DNA of 64,000 bases from Halomicrobium salinisoli. Lineage in GTDB: Archaea; Halobacteriota; Halobacteria; Halobacteriales; Haloarculaceae. Location of the stretch: assembly GCF_020405185.1 (NCBI RefSeq), contig NZ_CP084463.1:3162001-3226000 (forward strand), read 5' to 3'. A model generated the notes under the pieces. The model ran no database searches. It had not been told where the DNA came from and saw only the letters and a program-made list of their open reading frames with translations. The stretch's first letter is position 1. Each line of letters starts with the position of its first letter. Below, one piece after another: positions 1-8,420 of this stretch. The position numbers were made by a program, and so were the translations under genes.

Positions 1-2712
1 GAACTCGGGGCCGAGGACGGACATGTCCGCCTCGGCGGAGTAGGCGAGTTCGCCCCAGTCCTCGTCGGGGCCGACGACCTCGACGGCGCGGGAGTTGAGT
101 CGGTCGGCGACGAGGTCCTCGTAGGACTCGACGGCGTCGGCGACGTCCCGGCTGTCCGCGTCGACGACGACGCGCTGGACGGGCCAGCGGAGCTTGCGCT
201 CGGCCTGCTGGCGGGCGTTGGAGCCGGCCTCCTCGACGGCGCGGACGACGCCGACGCCGTCCTCCAGTTCGGGCTCGCGCAGGTCCTCGTCGGCGGTCGG
301 CCAGTCGCACATGTGGACGGTGTCGTGCTCGGCGTCGCCGGTGAGGTGCTGGTAGATCTGCTCGGTGACGAAGGGGGTGAAGGGCGCCAGCAGGGCGACG
401 ACCTCCCGCAGTACGCGGTAGAGCGTCGCGTAGGCGGCCCGCTTGGACTCGCTGTCCTCCTCCTCCCACATGCGCTCGCGGACGAGCTGGACGTAGTAGC
501 GGGAGACGTCCTCGACGACGAACTCCAGGACCGCGTCGACGGCGCGGTCCTGGCGGAACTCCTCCATGGCCTCGGTGGCCTCGGCTTCGACGGTCTGGAG
601 CCGCGAGAGGACCCAGCGGTCCTCCAGTTCGAGGTCGACGTCGTCGACCGTCGTCGCCTCCGGATCGAACCCGTCCATCCGCATATAGGGGAGCGGGAAG
701 CGGAAGACGTTCCAGAGGATGTTGAGGCGGCGCTGCATCTCCTCGGTCTCGTCGTAGGAGAACTGCATGTCCTCGCCGCGGGCGGTCAGCGACAGCAGGA
801 ACGCCCGCATCGGGTCGGCGCCGTAGTCGTCGATGACCTCGCCGGGGTCGACGCGGATGTCCCGGGACTTGGACATGGCGCGGCCGTCGGGCATCAGCGC
901 GTGGCCGTGCATCAGCACGCGCTTGTAGGGCGACTCGCCGACGGCGGCGGTACCCATACCCAGCTGCGACCAGAACCACCCGCGGGTCTGGTCGTGGGCC
1001 TCCATGATGAGGTCGGCGGGCCACAGCTCCTCGAAGTCCGCCTCGTTCTCGGGGTAGTCGAGGGTGCCCCAGGTCGCCACGGCGGAGTCGAGCCAGACGT
1101 CGAAGACGTCCGGGACGCGCTCGTAGACGACGCCGTCCTCGGTGATCGTGACGTCGTCGACGGTGTCCTTGTGGAGGTCGACGGCGTCGGGATCGAGGTC
1201 CTGGTCGGCCCGCTCGGCGAGCTCCTCGCGGTCGCCGACGACGACGGCGTCGTCCATGTCGCCGGACCACTCGACAGCGTTTCCGTCCCCGTCCTCGCTG
1301 GGCAGCCAGATGGGGACGGGCGTCCCCCAGTAGCGCTGGCGGGAAACGTTCCAGTCGGGGGCGTCCTCGACGAAGTTGCGGAAGCGGTTCTCGCGGGCGT
1401 CCTGCGGGAACCACTCCGCGTCGCCGATGTTGTCGAGCAGATCGTCCTTGACGTCGGTGATCGTGATGAACCACTGGTCGGTGACGATCTGGACGATGCC
1501 GGTGTCACAGCGCCAGCAGTGGCCGTAGCTGTGGGTGGTCGTGCCGGCCGAGAGCATCAGGCCCTTGTCCTCCAGATCGGCGATGACCTCGTCGTTGGCG
1601 TCCTTGACGAACTCGCCCGCGTACTCGCCGGCGCGGTCGTCGTAGACGCCGTCGCCGCCGACGGGACAGAAGATGTCCAGCCCGAGCTCGCGGCCGCGCT
1701 CGAAGTCCTCCTCGCCGTGGCCCGGCGCGGAGTGGACCAGGCCGGTGCGGTCGGCCTCGACGTAGTCGGCGTCGTACACCTGCAGCGCGCCCTCGAAGTC
1801 CGGCGCGTCGGGGACCTCCTCGCGGAGGGGGTGTTCGTACTCCCAGCCGACGAGGTCCGCGCCGGTCAGCTGCTCGACGACCTCGTAGTCGTCGTAGCGG
1901 CCCTTCTTCAGGACGTCCTCGACGACGGCCTCGGCGACGTAGAGGCGTTCGGTCTCGCCGTCCTTCTGCGCGTCCACCCCGACGTACTCCAGGTCCTCGT
2001 CGACGGCGACGAAGGTGTTGGCGGGGATGGTCCAGGGCGTCGTGGTCCAGATGACGAGGTTGCCCTCGCGGTCGCTAAGAGGGAATTTGACGTAGATGGA
2101 GGGGTCCTCGACGTCCTCGTACTCGACCTCGTTGTTGGCGATGGCGGTCTCGCAGCGGGGACACTGGGTGATCGAGCGCATCCCCTGCTCGACGAGGCCG
2201 CGCTCGTGGGCCTGCCGGAAGCCCCACCAGGCGGCCTCCATGTACTCGGGGGTGACCGTCTTGTAGGGGTCGTCCCAGTCCATCCAGACGCCGAAGTCCT
2301 GAAAGTCAGACTGGAGGCCCTGGAGGCTGTCCTCGGCGAACTCCCGGCAGGCGTCGATGAAGTTCTCGACGCCGTACGCCTCGATGTCCTTCTTGTTCTC
2401 GAAGTCCTTCTCCTCCTCGACCTTCGTCTCGATCGGCAGGCCGTGCATGTCGTAGCCCGGCCGGTCGGTGACGTCGTAGCCGCACATCCGCTTGTAGCGA
2501 ATGTAGACGTCCTTGAGGCTCTTGTTCCAGGCGTGGCCCATGTGAGCCGAGCCGGACGTGTACGGCGGCCCGTCGACGAAGAAGTAGTCCTCCCCGTCGG
2601 AGCGGTGCTCCGTCGCTTTCTCGTAGGCGTCGACCTCGTCCCAGTACTCGAAGACCCGCTCCTCGACGGCCTCCGGGTCGTACTGGTCGTCGACCTCGGC
2701 GAATCGATCCAT
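1..2712 (-). CDS. ileS: Isoleucyl-tRNA synthetase (3' end cut by window edge)
   Basis: Charges tRNA-Ile with isoleucine in the cytoplasm. The 904 residues present carry the class I signature HMGH near residue 55 (context SGSAHMGHAWNK), the IleS-typical DMHGLPIETKVE segment, and MSKS near residue 612 in the context GRAMSKSRDIRVDP. Class I IleS enzymes are about 1,050 residues, so roughly the last 150 residues of the anticodon-binding region lie beyond position 1. The ATG at 2712 is chosen because it gives the usual N-terminus MDRFAEVDDQYDP. A long open frame on the opposite strand is a codon-bias artefact. Confidence 0.96.
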   Translation of the reverse strand, partial: MDRFAEVDDQYDPEAVEERVFEYWDEVDAYEKATEHRSDGEDYFFVDGPPYTSGSAHMGHAWNKSLKDVYIRYKRMCGYDVTDRPGYDMHGLPIETKVEEEKDFENKKDIEAYGVENFIDACREFAEDSLQGLQSDFQDFGVWMDWDDPYKTVTPEYMEAAWWGFRQAHERGLVEQGMRSITQCPRCETAIANNEVEYEDVEDPSIYVKFPLSDREGNLVIWTTTPWTIPANTFVAVDEDLEYVGVDAQKDGETERLYVAEAVVEDVLKKGRYDDYEVVEQLTGADLVGWEYEHPLREEVPDAPDFEGALQVYDADYVEADRTGLVHSAPGHGEEDFERGRELGLDIFCPVGGDGVYDDRAGEYAGEFVKDANDEVIADLEDKGLMLSAGTTTHSYGHCWRCDTGIVQIVTDQWFITITDVKDDLLDNIGDAEWFPQDARENRFRNFVEDAPDWNVSRQRYWGTPVPIWLPSEDGDGNAVEWSGDMDDAVVVGDREELAERADQDLDPDAVDLHKDTVDDVTITEDGVVYERVPDVFDVWLDSAVATWGTLDYPENEADFEELWPADLIMEAHDQTRGWFWSQLGMGTAAVGESPYKRVLMHGHALMPDGRAMSKSRDIRVDPGEVIDDYGADPMRAFLLSLTARGEDMQFSYDETEEMQRRLNILWNVFRFPLPYMRMDGFDPEATTVDDVDLELEDRWVLSRLQTVEAEATEAMEEFRQDRAVDAVLEFVVEDVSRYYVQLVRERMWEEEDSESKRAAYATLYRVLREVVALLAPFTPFVTEQIYQHLTGDAEHDTVHMCDWPTADEDLREPELEDGVGVVRAVEEAGSNARQQAERKLRWPVQRVVVDADSRDVADAVESYEDLVADRLNSRAVEVVGPDEDWGELAYSAEADMSVLGPEF

Positions 2713-2765
2713 GTTAGTTCGAATCCGCGCCGCCACTAAAGGACAATCGGTTGTCTGCGACGGCG

Positions 2766-3248
2766 TTACGAGGTGTCGTCGGTGGCCGTCGCTTGCTCTT
2801 CCACGATGACTGTACCGACCATGTTCGAGTACTCCTCGTGGGGGATACAGAAGTACTCGTACTCACCGGGAACCTCGAAGGTGTACGAGTAGGTGTCGCC
2901 GCCTCGTAGCACGCCGGTGCCGTTGTCCTCGCGCGCTCGCGCCTCCGACTCGTGCTCTCCCGAGTCGAAGTACTCGGCGTCGTCTGGGATCCTGTTTTCG
3001 TAAGCTGTAACAGTGTGTTCACTTTCCCCGCTGTTGAACCAGACCACGCTACCGCCGACCGGGATAGTCACCGTCTCCGGCACGAAGTCGTTGCCATCGG
3101 TCATCTGGACGACGGCGTCGTGTTCCGCTTCGAGTTCGTCCCGCCGGATCTCGGTCTCAGTCTGTAATTCGGACCCGCCACAGCCCGCCAGCGGGACCGT
3201 AACCCCTGCGGTGACGCTCGCGAGGATCGTTCGACGGTCGTACGCCAT
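2766..3248 (-). CDS. Halocyanin-like blue copper lipoprotein
   Basis: Predicted small electron carrier anchored outside the membrane. The 160-residue product starts MAYDRRTILASVTAGV, with a twin-arginine pair followed by a hydrophobic stretch and a lipobox LAGC (Cys23), so Tat export and lipidation are likely. A plastocyanin fold is shown by the type 1 copper ligands His78 (SEHTV), Cys134 (YFCIP), His137 (PHEEY) and Met143 (SNMVG). The frame is open further upstream to 3347, but the signal peptide fixes the start at 3248. It lies 53 bp downstream of ileS, same strand, with no obvious functional link. Confidence 0.88.
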   Translation of the reverse strand: MAYDRRTILASVTAGVTVPLAGCGGSELQTETEIRRDELEAEHDAVVQMTDGNDFVPETVTIPVGGSVVWFNSGESEHTVTAYENRIPDDAEYFDSGEHESEARAREDNGTGVLRGGDTYSYTFEVPGEYEYFCIPHEEYSNMVGTVIVEEQATATDDTS

Positions 3249-3348
3249 GAGTGATGGTGAGATTGGTGTTACGTGACGACTCTCGGCCGCGCTTCGGGCG
3301 TCTCGGCCGGCTTTTCCCCTCCGCTTGCGTACGCGATCACCGGGCATC

Positions 3349-3576
3349 GTCCGAGTCCAGCCCGCGGCAGCTACCTCGTCCGAGACGGATCCCCGAGAGA
3401 GCGGTGCCTGAACACCGATAGCGGTACACTGGTGCTACGGCAATTAAATCCTTCGAGGAAATTAACGATGGATAGGGCGACGCGTTCCTCGTTGATCGGT
3501 TCGATCGGGACATCCCTCTCCTGCGGAGCCCCCCTGGGACGAAACAGTCAGGAACGGCACTCTCGTACCGGCAATC
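3349..3576. other. Intergenic stretch, divergent promoters expected
   Basis: No convincing gene is seen here. The stretch separates the minus-strand halocyanin gene from the plus-strand uracil-DNA glycosylase gene. It contains a short AT-richer block around 3440-3475 with TTAA-like motifs (AATTAAATCC, AAATTAACG) that could hold promoter elements, but none is at a convincing distance from either start. Confidence 0.35.
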
Positions 3577-4194
3577 GTGCCACCGTTCCCGGACCCCGAC
3601 GACCGACACGCCCTCGCCGAGGACTGTCAGCGCTGTCCGGAACTCTGCGACGCCCGCGAGACGATTTCGTGGGGTAACGGCCCGCTCGACGCCGACCTCC
3701 TCGTGGTGGGCGAGGCCCCCGCGGAGGGGGATCCAGACGCCGAGCAGTGGCGGGGCGGGAACCTGACCGGCATGGCCTACACCTCCCGACGCTCCGGCCG
3801 GAAGATCCGCGACCTGCTGGCCGACGCCGGGTTCGGCCACGACGACTGTTACTTCACCAACGCCGTGAAGTGCCACCCGCCGGAGAATCGCGACCCCACC
3901 GCGGCGGAACTGGACAACTGCCGGGCGTACCTGCTGGAGGAGATCGAGACCGTCGATCCCCTGGCCGTCGTCACGACGGGGAAACACGCCACGGGGAGCG
4001 TTCTCTCGCACGAGGGCATCGATCTGGACGGCTTTCTCGACGGCGTTCTCGACCCGAAACGATGCCCTTCGCTGGGCACGACCGTGGTGCCGCTGTTGCA
4101 CCCGAGCTACCAGGAGGTGTGGCTCTCGCGACTGGGCTACGACCGCGACGAGTACGTCGCGGAGATCGAGGCGACCGTGGCTGGGCTCCAGTGA
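3577..4194 (+). CDS. Uracil-DNA glycosylase, family 4-like (Fe-S)
   Basis: Predicted base-excision repair enzyme removing uracil from DNA. The 205-residue protein has the family motif GEAPAEGDPDAE (residues 45-56) and the C-terminal HPSY motif. It has four cysteines in the arrangement expected for a 4Fe-4S cluster: Cys17-x2-Cys20 near the N-terminus and Cys99-x15-Cys115. The canonical family 4 motif is usually GEAPG; here the Gly is Ala, so it may belong to a neighbouring subfamily. The start is GTG at 3577, chosen because no ATG precedes the first cysteine pair. Transcribed away from halocyanin. Confidence 0.85.
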   Translation: MPPFPDPDDRHALAEDCQRCPELCDARETISWGNGPLDADLLVVGEAPAEGDPDAEQWRGGNLTGMAYTSRRSGRKIRDLLADAGFGHDDCYFTNAVKCHPPENRDPTAAELDNCRAYLLEEIETVDPLAVVTTGKHATGSVLSHEGIDLDGFLDGVLDPKRCPSLGTTVVPLLHPSYQEVWLSRLGYDRDEYVAEIEATVAGLQ

Positions 4195-4254
4195 GGCGAG
4201 GAGAGGGCGCCGGTCCACGAGAAGATTGACAACTGACCGTTGGGACCGTGCCGT

Positions 4255-5040
4255 ATGGTCGACAGGTCGGGCGGGATTTCCCCAGCCGCGTCTCGGAGCG
4301 CGTTCCGGGCCGTGGCTTCGGCCCCGAAGCGGCACCCTCGGGAAGTAGCGGTGGCTCTCGGTGACGTGTTGCTCGGGACGGTCGCAGGGGCGTTCCTGTT
4401 CCTGCACGTCCTCCACTGGAGGGTATGGTCGGACGTCGGACAGACCGTGCCGCCCTCGATGATCCCCGACGTCCGACTGCTCGCGTTGACCCCGTTCGAC
4501 TTCGTCGTTCGCTGGGCGGGCATCGGCGCCGTCATCGGCGTCCTGCTGGCGACGGCGCGGATCGCCAATCGCCGCCAGAGGGACGCGGAGACGAAGCTCG
4601 GTCGGCTGGGTGACCGGCTTCGGTTCTACGGGGTCGTCGCAGGTAGCACCGTACTACTCGTCGCTGCCGCCGTGGGGACCTACGTCGAGGTCTTCCCGTG
4701 GCTCGTCTCACAGCCCGCCTTCGAGGAACTGTTCCGCCGCGCGGTGAGCGCCGACGTGGCTCCGCTCAGCTGGTGGTACGAGTTCGCGCTGTCGGTCTCC
4801 GTCGGCGTCGGCGTCGGGGCGGTCGTCTCCGTCGCGATGGCCGGGTACGCCGTCCGGCGGCCGGCGTCCGCGGTGGGCACGAACGCGGCAGCGGTCTCTG
4901 CGGTCGTCGCCGTCGTCGGGCTGCTCACCTGGCAGTTCGCCCACGTACAGGCGATCTGGCTCGGACTGGTCGTCCTCGGCTGGGCGCTCGGCACGGCGGC
5001 CGCGACGGTCATCGAGAAAACCGTTGGCCGGCCGGTCTAA
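4255..5040 (+). CDS. Multi-pass membrane protein, unknown function
   Basis: I do not recognise a family. The product of about 261 residues has five or six hydrophobic segments, for example DVLLGTVAGAFLFLHVLHW, WAGIGAVIGVLLATARI, VVAGSTVLLVAAAVGTYV and SVSVGVGVGAVVSVAMAGYA, separated by short charged loops, so it should sit in the cytoplasmic membrane. The ATG at 4255 (MVDRSGG) is preferred over an in-frame TTG 15 nt earlier. It stands alone between a repair gene and a convergent aldolase gene, so context does not suggest a role. Confidence 0.7.
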   Translation: MVDRSGGISPAASRSAFRAVASAPKRHPREVAVALGDVLLGTVAGAFLFLHVLHWRVWSDVGQTVPPSMIPDVRLLALTPFDFVVRWAGIGAVIGVLLATARIANRRQRDAETKLGRLGDRLRFYGVVAGSTVLLVAAAVGTYVEVFPWLVSQPAFEELFRRAVSADVAPLSWWYEFALSVSVGVGVGAVVSVAMAGYAVRRPASAVGTNAAAVSAVVAVVGLLTWQFAHVQAIWLGLVVLGWALGTAAATVIEKTVGRPV

Positions 5041-5052
5041 CCGTACTCCCGC

Positions 5053-5841
5053 TTACGTCTCGATCTCGGCCAGCCACTCCTTGACGGCACCCTGGAGCGC
5101 CCCCATCGTGCTGCCCATGTTGATCAGCTGGTAGCCCGCGTCGGCCTTCGCGCTGACGTCGTCTGGCCCGAAGCCCAGCCCGCCGACGGGGACGTCCGCC
5201 GCCTGGGCCTTCTCGCGGACCTCCTCGACGGCCTCCTGCACCTCGGGGTGGTCGACCTCGCCGGGGTGGCCCAGCGACACCGACAGGTCCAGCGGCCCGA
5301 GAAAGACGAACCCCAGCTCCGGCACCTCCAGAATCTCGTCGATCGAGTTCAGCGCGGACTCGTTCTCGATGGTCACGCCGATCATGACCTCCTCGTCCTC
5401 GGTCTCGGGGTAGTCCTCGGCCATGCCCCAGCGGCGGGCCCGCGGCGCCGCCATGCCGCGGCGGCCCGGCTCGTCCTCGGCGTACGTGAACTGGCTGGCC
5501 TCGATCGCCTCCCGGACGTCCTCCGGGCCCTGGACCTGCGAGATGAACGCCGTCCGCACGCCCGCGTCCAGCGCCTTCCGGACGAGGCCCTGATCCGGCT
5601 CGGGCAGGCGGACGAGCAGTTCGGTCCCGGTCACCTCCGCCGCCCGGAGGAGGTTCTCCATCGCCGGCGCGTCCCACGGGCTCGGCCCGCCGTGTTCGAG
5701 GTCGATCCAGACGAAGTCCGCCCCGAGGTCGCCGTACATCTCGACCAGCGACGGGCTGTACGTGTTGTCCAGCACGCCGAGGGCGACGTCGCCGGCTTCG
5801 AGCGTCTCGCGGAGGTCGTTGGTCCGCTGGCTGTCTGCCAT
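5053..5841 (-). CDS. HpcH/HpaI-family class II aldolase
   Basis: Predicted metal-dependent aldolase of the HpaI/CitE superfamily, which cleaves 2-keto-3-deoxy acids such as 2,4-dihydroxyhept-2-ene-1,7-dioate into pyruvate (or pyruvate-like) and aldehyde products. The 262-residue protein has the conserved VWIDLEHGG, the MIGVTIENESAL segment with the likely metal-ligand Glu, and the GPLDLSVSLG segment with the second acidic ligand. Start at 5841 (MADSQRTND) is chosen over an in-frame upstream extension to 5868. The true substrate cannot be read from the sequence. Convergent with the membrane protein, 12 bp apart. Confidence 0.87.
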   Translation of the reverse strand: MADSQRTNDLRETLEAGDVALGVLDNTYSPSLVEMYGDLGADFVWIDLEHGGPSPWDAPAMENLLRAAEVTGTELLVRLPEPDQGLVRKALDAGVRTAFISQVQGPEDVREAIEASQFTYAEDEPGRRGMAAPRARRWGMAEDYPETEDEEVMIGVTIENESALNSIDEILEVPELGFVFLGPLDLSVSLGHPGEVDHPEVQEAVEEVREKAQAADVPVGGLGFGPDDVSAKADAGYQLINMGSTMGALQGAVKEWLAEIET

Positions 5842-5924
5842 ACCTGATCGTTCGGCTACGAGACGCAAAAGTCTGGTCCGCGGCTAGGAAAGGCAGTCGT
5901 ACTCGAGAACGGATCCGGAATCGA

Positions 5925-6048
5925 GAACAGCCAGAAAGCCCCGGCCCGTTCGACTCGGGGGCCTCGCTGCGCGCCTCGGTCGCTTCGCTCCCTGCGGTGC
6001 TTGCGTCGTCCGCCTTCGTCGAACGGGCCGCCCCTTTCAGTCCCACCC
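5925..6048 (+). repeat. Dispersed hairpin element, copy A
   Basis: Left box GAACAGCCAGAAAGCCCC at 5925-5942 is followed by arm GGCCCGTTCGAC (5943-5954), a G+C-rich middle containing GTGCTTGCGTCG, the exact inverse arm GTCGAACGGGCC (6018-6029), and the right box GCCCCTTTCAGTCCCACCC (6030-6048). GAAAG and CTTTC of the two boxes can also pair, leaving CCCC opposite GCCC as an internal loop. Related copies are at 39348-39470, 39498-39615 and 18801-18974. It lies between the aldolase and HIT genes, outside any gene. Confidence 0.85.
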
Positions 6049-6180
6049 AGCCTGGACTGGTAGACCGGCTACGAGCGGTGCTTTCTGGCCGTCCGCGAGA
6101 TACGAACAGTTGCGGTCGCCGTTGGCACCGGAAGCTCCGGGGCACTAACCTTGATAGCGCTGCCGGACGCAGGCGGGTGT

Positions 6181-6609
6181 ATGAGCGAAGCAGACTGCAT
6201 CTTCTGTCAGATCGTGGCGGGGGAGATCCCCGGTCGCACCGTCTACGAGGACGACGACGTGCTGGCGTTCCTGGACGCGAATCCGCTCGCGGAGGGCCAC
6301 ACGCTGGTCATCCCGAAGGAGCACCACGAGCGGCTCAACGACGTACCGGCCGACGAGGCCGAGTCGCTGTACGCGACGCTGCACGAGATCGTGCCGGCGG
6401 TCGAGGACGCCGTCGACGCGCCGGCGACTACGGTGGCGTTCAACAACGGCGAGGAGGCCGGCCAGGAGGTCCCGCACGTCCACGGCCACGTCGTCCCGCG
6501 GTTCGAGGGCGACGGCGGCGGCCCGATCCACGGCATCTTCGGCTCGCGGCCGGAGCTCTCCGACGACGAACTGGACGGGATCGAGGCGGCCATCGACGAG
6601 CGGGTCTGA
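6181..6609 (+). CDS. HIT family nucleotide-binding protein
   Basis: Predicted histidine-triad hydrolase or transferase acting on nucleoside phosphoramidates or dinucleotides in the cytoplasm. The 142-residue product has the active-site triad HVHGHVVP (His99, His101, His103), the N-terminal CxxC (Cys6, Cys9) with downstream histidines that forms a structural zinc site in many members, and the usual segment ANPLAEGHTLVIPKEH. The ATG at 6181 matches the family N-terminus (DCIFCQIVAGEIP). The following gene begins 1 nt after the stop, so the two are co-transcribed. Confidence 0.95.
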   Translation: MSEADCIFCQIVAGEIPGRTVYEDDDVLAFLDANPLAEGHTLVIPKEHHERLNDVPADEAESLYATLHEIVPAVEDAVDAPATTVAFNNGEEAGQEVPHVHGHVVPRFEGDGGGPIHGIFGSRPELSDDELDGIEAAIDERV

Positions 6610-6610
6610 C

Positions 6611-6943
6611 ATGGCCGCCGAAACGTGTGCGGTCTGTGAGGACAGCGTGCCCTTCGACGCGGCCGCGCACGTCCTGCTGAACCCGCCCGAGGACCCCGTC
6701 GTCGACGGCTACCTCTGCCCCTCGTGCTACGACGAGCACTTCGAGGGCGTCCTCCAGCACGCCGAGGCGCCGGAGACGGGCGACGACGAGGGCGACGACG
6801 GGGGCGACGAGGGTGAGGGCGAGGCGGACGGCGACGCGGTCGACGACGAAGCGGTCGAAGCGGACGACGAGGCCGCTCCCGACGAAAGTGAAGCGACCGA
6901 CGGCGACGGCGAACCAGCGGAACCGGTCGACGCGGACCGCTGA
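6611..6943 (+). CDS. Small zinc-binding protein with acidic tail
   Basis: No named family recognised. The 110-residue protein has an N-terminal treble-clef or ribbon-like pair of knuckles, CAVC (residues 6-9) and CPSC (about residues 37-40), followed by a low-complexity tail almost entirely of Asp, Glu, Gly and Ala. The tail is typical haloarchaeal acidic filler. It starts one base after the HIT gene and is therefore in the same transcript, but nothing shows a shared function. Confidence 0.75.
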   Translation: MAAETCAVCEDSVPFDAAAHVLLNPPEDPVVDGYLCPSCYDEHFEGVLQHAEAPETGDDEGDDGGDEGEGEADGDAVDDEAVEADDEAAPDESEATDGDGEPAEPVDADR

Positions 6944-6954
6944 CGGACGACGAA

Positions 6955-6963
6955 GCTTTTTAT
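6955..6963 (+). promoter_or_regulatory. TATA-like box of the ParA-like gene
   Basis: The sequence GCTTTTTAT lies about 26-30 bp upstream of the ATG at 6989, the spacing expected for a leaderless haloarchaeal transcript. No ribosome-binding site is seen before that ATG, which agrees with a leaderless start. Confidence 0.55.
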
Positions 6964-6988
6964 CCGGTCGCGAAACAGTCGAACCAAC

Positions 6989-7705
6989 ATGACGGAGACG
7001 CTCGCGTTCGTCGGCGTCGCGGGTGGCGCGGGGACGACGAGGACGGCCGTAGAGGTGGCGGCGACGCTGGCCAGGGACGGCCGGTCCGTCGCCGTGCTCG
7101 ACGCGGCGCCGGGCACCCAGGGGCTGGCGCGGTACGTCGACGGACGGATCGATCCGGACGCGACCGCCGTCCTCGTGGACGAGGCGGGCTTCGAGGACGC
7201 CCTCGCCGAGGCGTGGGACGAACTCGACGGCAACGCAGCCCTGTGGCCGACCCACGCCCCCTTCGAGCGACTCGCTCGCGCACAGACGACCGACGCGGCC
7301 AGGCGCTTCGAGCGGTGCGTCCGCCGCGCCGAGGAGCAGTTCGAGCACGTCCTGCTGGACGTCCCGCCGCTGGCGTCGAACGTGGCCGTCGCCGCGGCCA
7401 CGGCCGCCGACCGCCGGGTGCTCGTGGCGCCGGCGACCCGCCGCGGAAACGACCACCTCCCGCGGATGCGCGGCCGCCTGGTCGACGTCGGCGCCGGCGC
7501 CGACGGCGTGGTGGCCACCCGCGTCGACGGCTCCCACCCGCTGACAGAGGCCGACCACGAGCTCCCCGCGGGCGACCCCGACGCGGCCGTCCCGACGTGC
7601 GTCGACCCCGACACAGACCTGGCGCCGGCCGTCGCGGACGCGACGGAGGCGCTGCTGGAGACGTCGCTGGATCTGGAGTTCCCGTCGGAAGGGCTGCTGG
7701 GGTAG
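6989..7705 (+). CDS. ParA/MinD-like protein with degenerate P-loop
   Basis: The 238-residue product has the fold signature of the SIMIBI ParA/MinD group: N-terminal FVGVAGGAGTTRTAVEVAATLA, followed by VAVLDAAPGTQGLARYV and the Walker B-like HVLLDVPPLASNVAVA. The deviant Walker A normally reads KGGxGKT/S; here the signature lysine near the start is replaced (GVAGGAGTT) and the P-loop lysine is Thr, so ATP hydrolysis is doubtful. It may have a structural or regulatory role. It sits 1.6 kb from a second MinD-like gene with an intact P-loop (9263-9928), so pairing of the two is possible. Confidence 0.78.
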   Translation: MTETLAFVGVAGGAGTTRTAVEVAATLARDGRSVAVLDAAPGTQGLARYVDGRIDPDATAVLVDEAGFEDALAEAWDELDGNAALWPTHAPFERLARAQTTDAARRFERCVRRAEEQFEHVLLDVPPLASNVAVAAATAADRRVLVAPATRRGNDHLPRMRGRLVDVGAGADGVVATRVDGSHPLTEADHELPAGDPDAAVPTCVDPDTDLAPAVADATEALLETSLDLEFPSEGLLG

Positions 7706-7718
7706 CGGCGAGACGTTC

Positions 7719-8228
7719 TCAGAGCATTTCGTCCGGCGCTTCCACCGCCCCGCCCAGCGACGCCTCCCTGTCGGCGGTCGCGTCGGTGTCGACGAGCACG
7801 CCCTCGGCGGCCTCGCGCGCCTCGGGGAGCGGGTCGTGCGTCTCGACGTAGGCCGTCAGCGCGAACTCGCGCGGTCCGACGCCGGCCAGCGTCTCGGCCT
7901 CGTCCCGGGAGAGTCGCCCCTCGGTCCAGTCGCGGACGATATCGCGGCCGCGCGGACCGACGGGACAGACCTGCTCGCCCAGGAGGTGGAGCGTCTTGGC
8001 CGCAGTCACCGGCGGGACGCCGGCCGCGTGGCCGGCGTCGCCGACCGATCGGCCCTCCGCGTAGGCCTCCACGACCGTCGCGGCCGCCCCGGGCTCGCAG
8101 GGGAGGTCGGCGTCCAGTTCGGCGAACCGGTCCGCGAGGTCGGCGGCCGTCCGGTCGACGGTCGCGACGCCGCGGTCCCGCTGCTCGGTGGTGACCTCCA
8201 GCCCCGCGGCGATGTCCGACAGCGCCAT
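7719..8228 (-). CDS. Conserved haloarchaea-type protein, unknown function
   Basis: The 169-residue acidic soluble protein begins MALSDIAAGLEVTTEQRDRG. It contains a helical region VVEAYAEGRSVGDAGHAAGVPPVTAAKTLHLLGE that resembles a helix-turn-helix, followed by LSRDEAETLAGVGPREFAL. It is convergent with the degenerate ParA-like gene (13 bp apart) and divergent from tfb. From memory, this position next to tfb and mcm is occupied by a haloarchaeal domain of unknown function in other genomes. A DNA-binding role is plausible but not shown. Confidence 0.75.
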   Translation of the reverse strand: MALSDIAAGLEVTTEQRDRGVATVDRTAADLADRFAELDADLPCEPGAAATVVEAYAEGRSVGDAGHAAGVPPVTAAKTLHLLGEQVCPVGPRGRDIVRDWTEGRLSRDEAETLAGVGPREFALTAYVETHDPLPEAREAAEGVLVDTDATADREASLGGAVEAPDEML

Positions 8229-8387
8229 TGGTGTAGCGTTTCTGCGCTCGTAATTTAAGGGTGGCGGAGCGAGCGAATCGCCGTCGGACCGCGGGACTGC
8301 AACGGGACCGTCGCGCTCTGGAGCACCTACCGGTAACCGGTCGGTAGATCGCGCCGAAATCGTTCGTTTCGCCGCCGCGTCGCCCGG

Positions 8388-8396
8388 TTTTAAAAG
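8388..8396 (+). promoter_or_regulatory. TATA box of tfb
   Basis: TTTTAAAAG at this position, preceded by the C/G-rich stretch CGCCCGG, lies about 27-30 bp upstream of the GTG/ATG start of the transcription factor B gene. This is the expected geometry for a leaderless haloarchaeal promoter. Confidence 0.65.
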
Positions 8397-8420
8397 TCCG
8401 ATCGGGCCGAAGTTCCACAC

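Noticed and set aside
313-2739. An 808-codon open frame on the plus strand opposite ileS
   Set aside because: It is a high-GC shadow: the minus-strand frame has clear IleS motifs (HMGH, MSKS), and the plus-strand product is a Val/Asp/Leu-rich string without domain pattern.
5997-6680. Open frame from 5997 covering copy A of the hairpin element and the HIT gene
   Set aside because: It crosses the repeat and translates the HIT gene in another frame; the HIT frame has the HVHGHVV motif.
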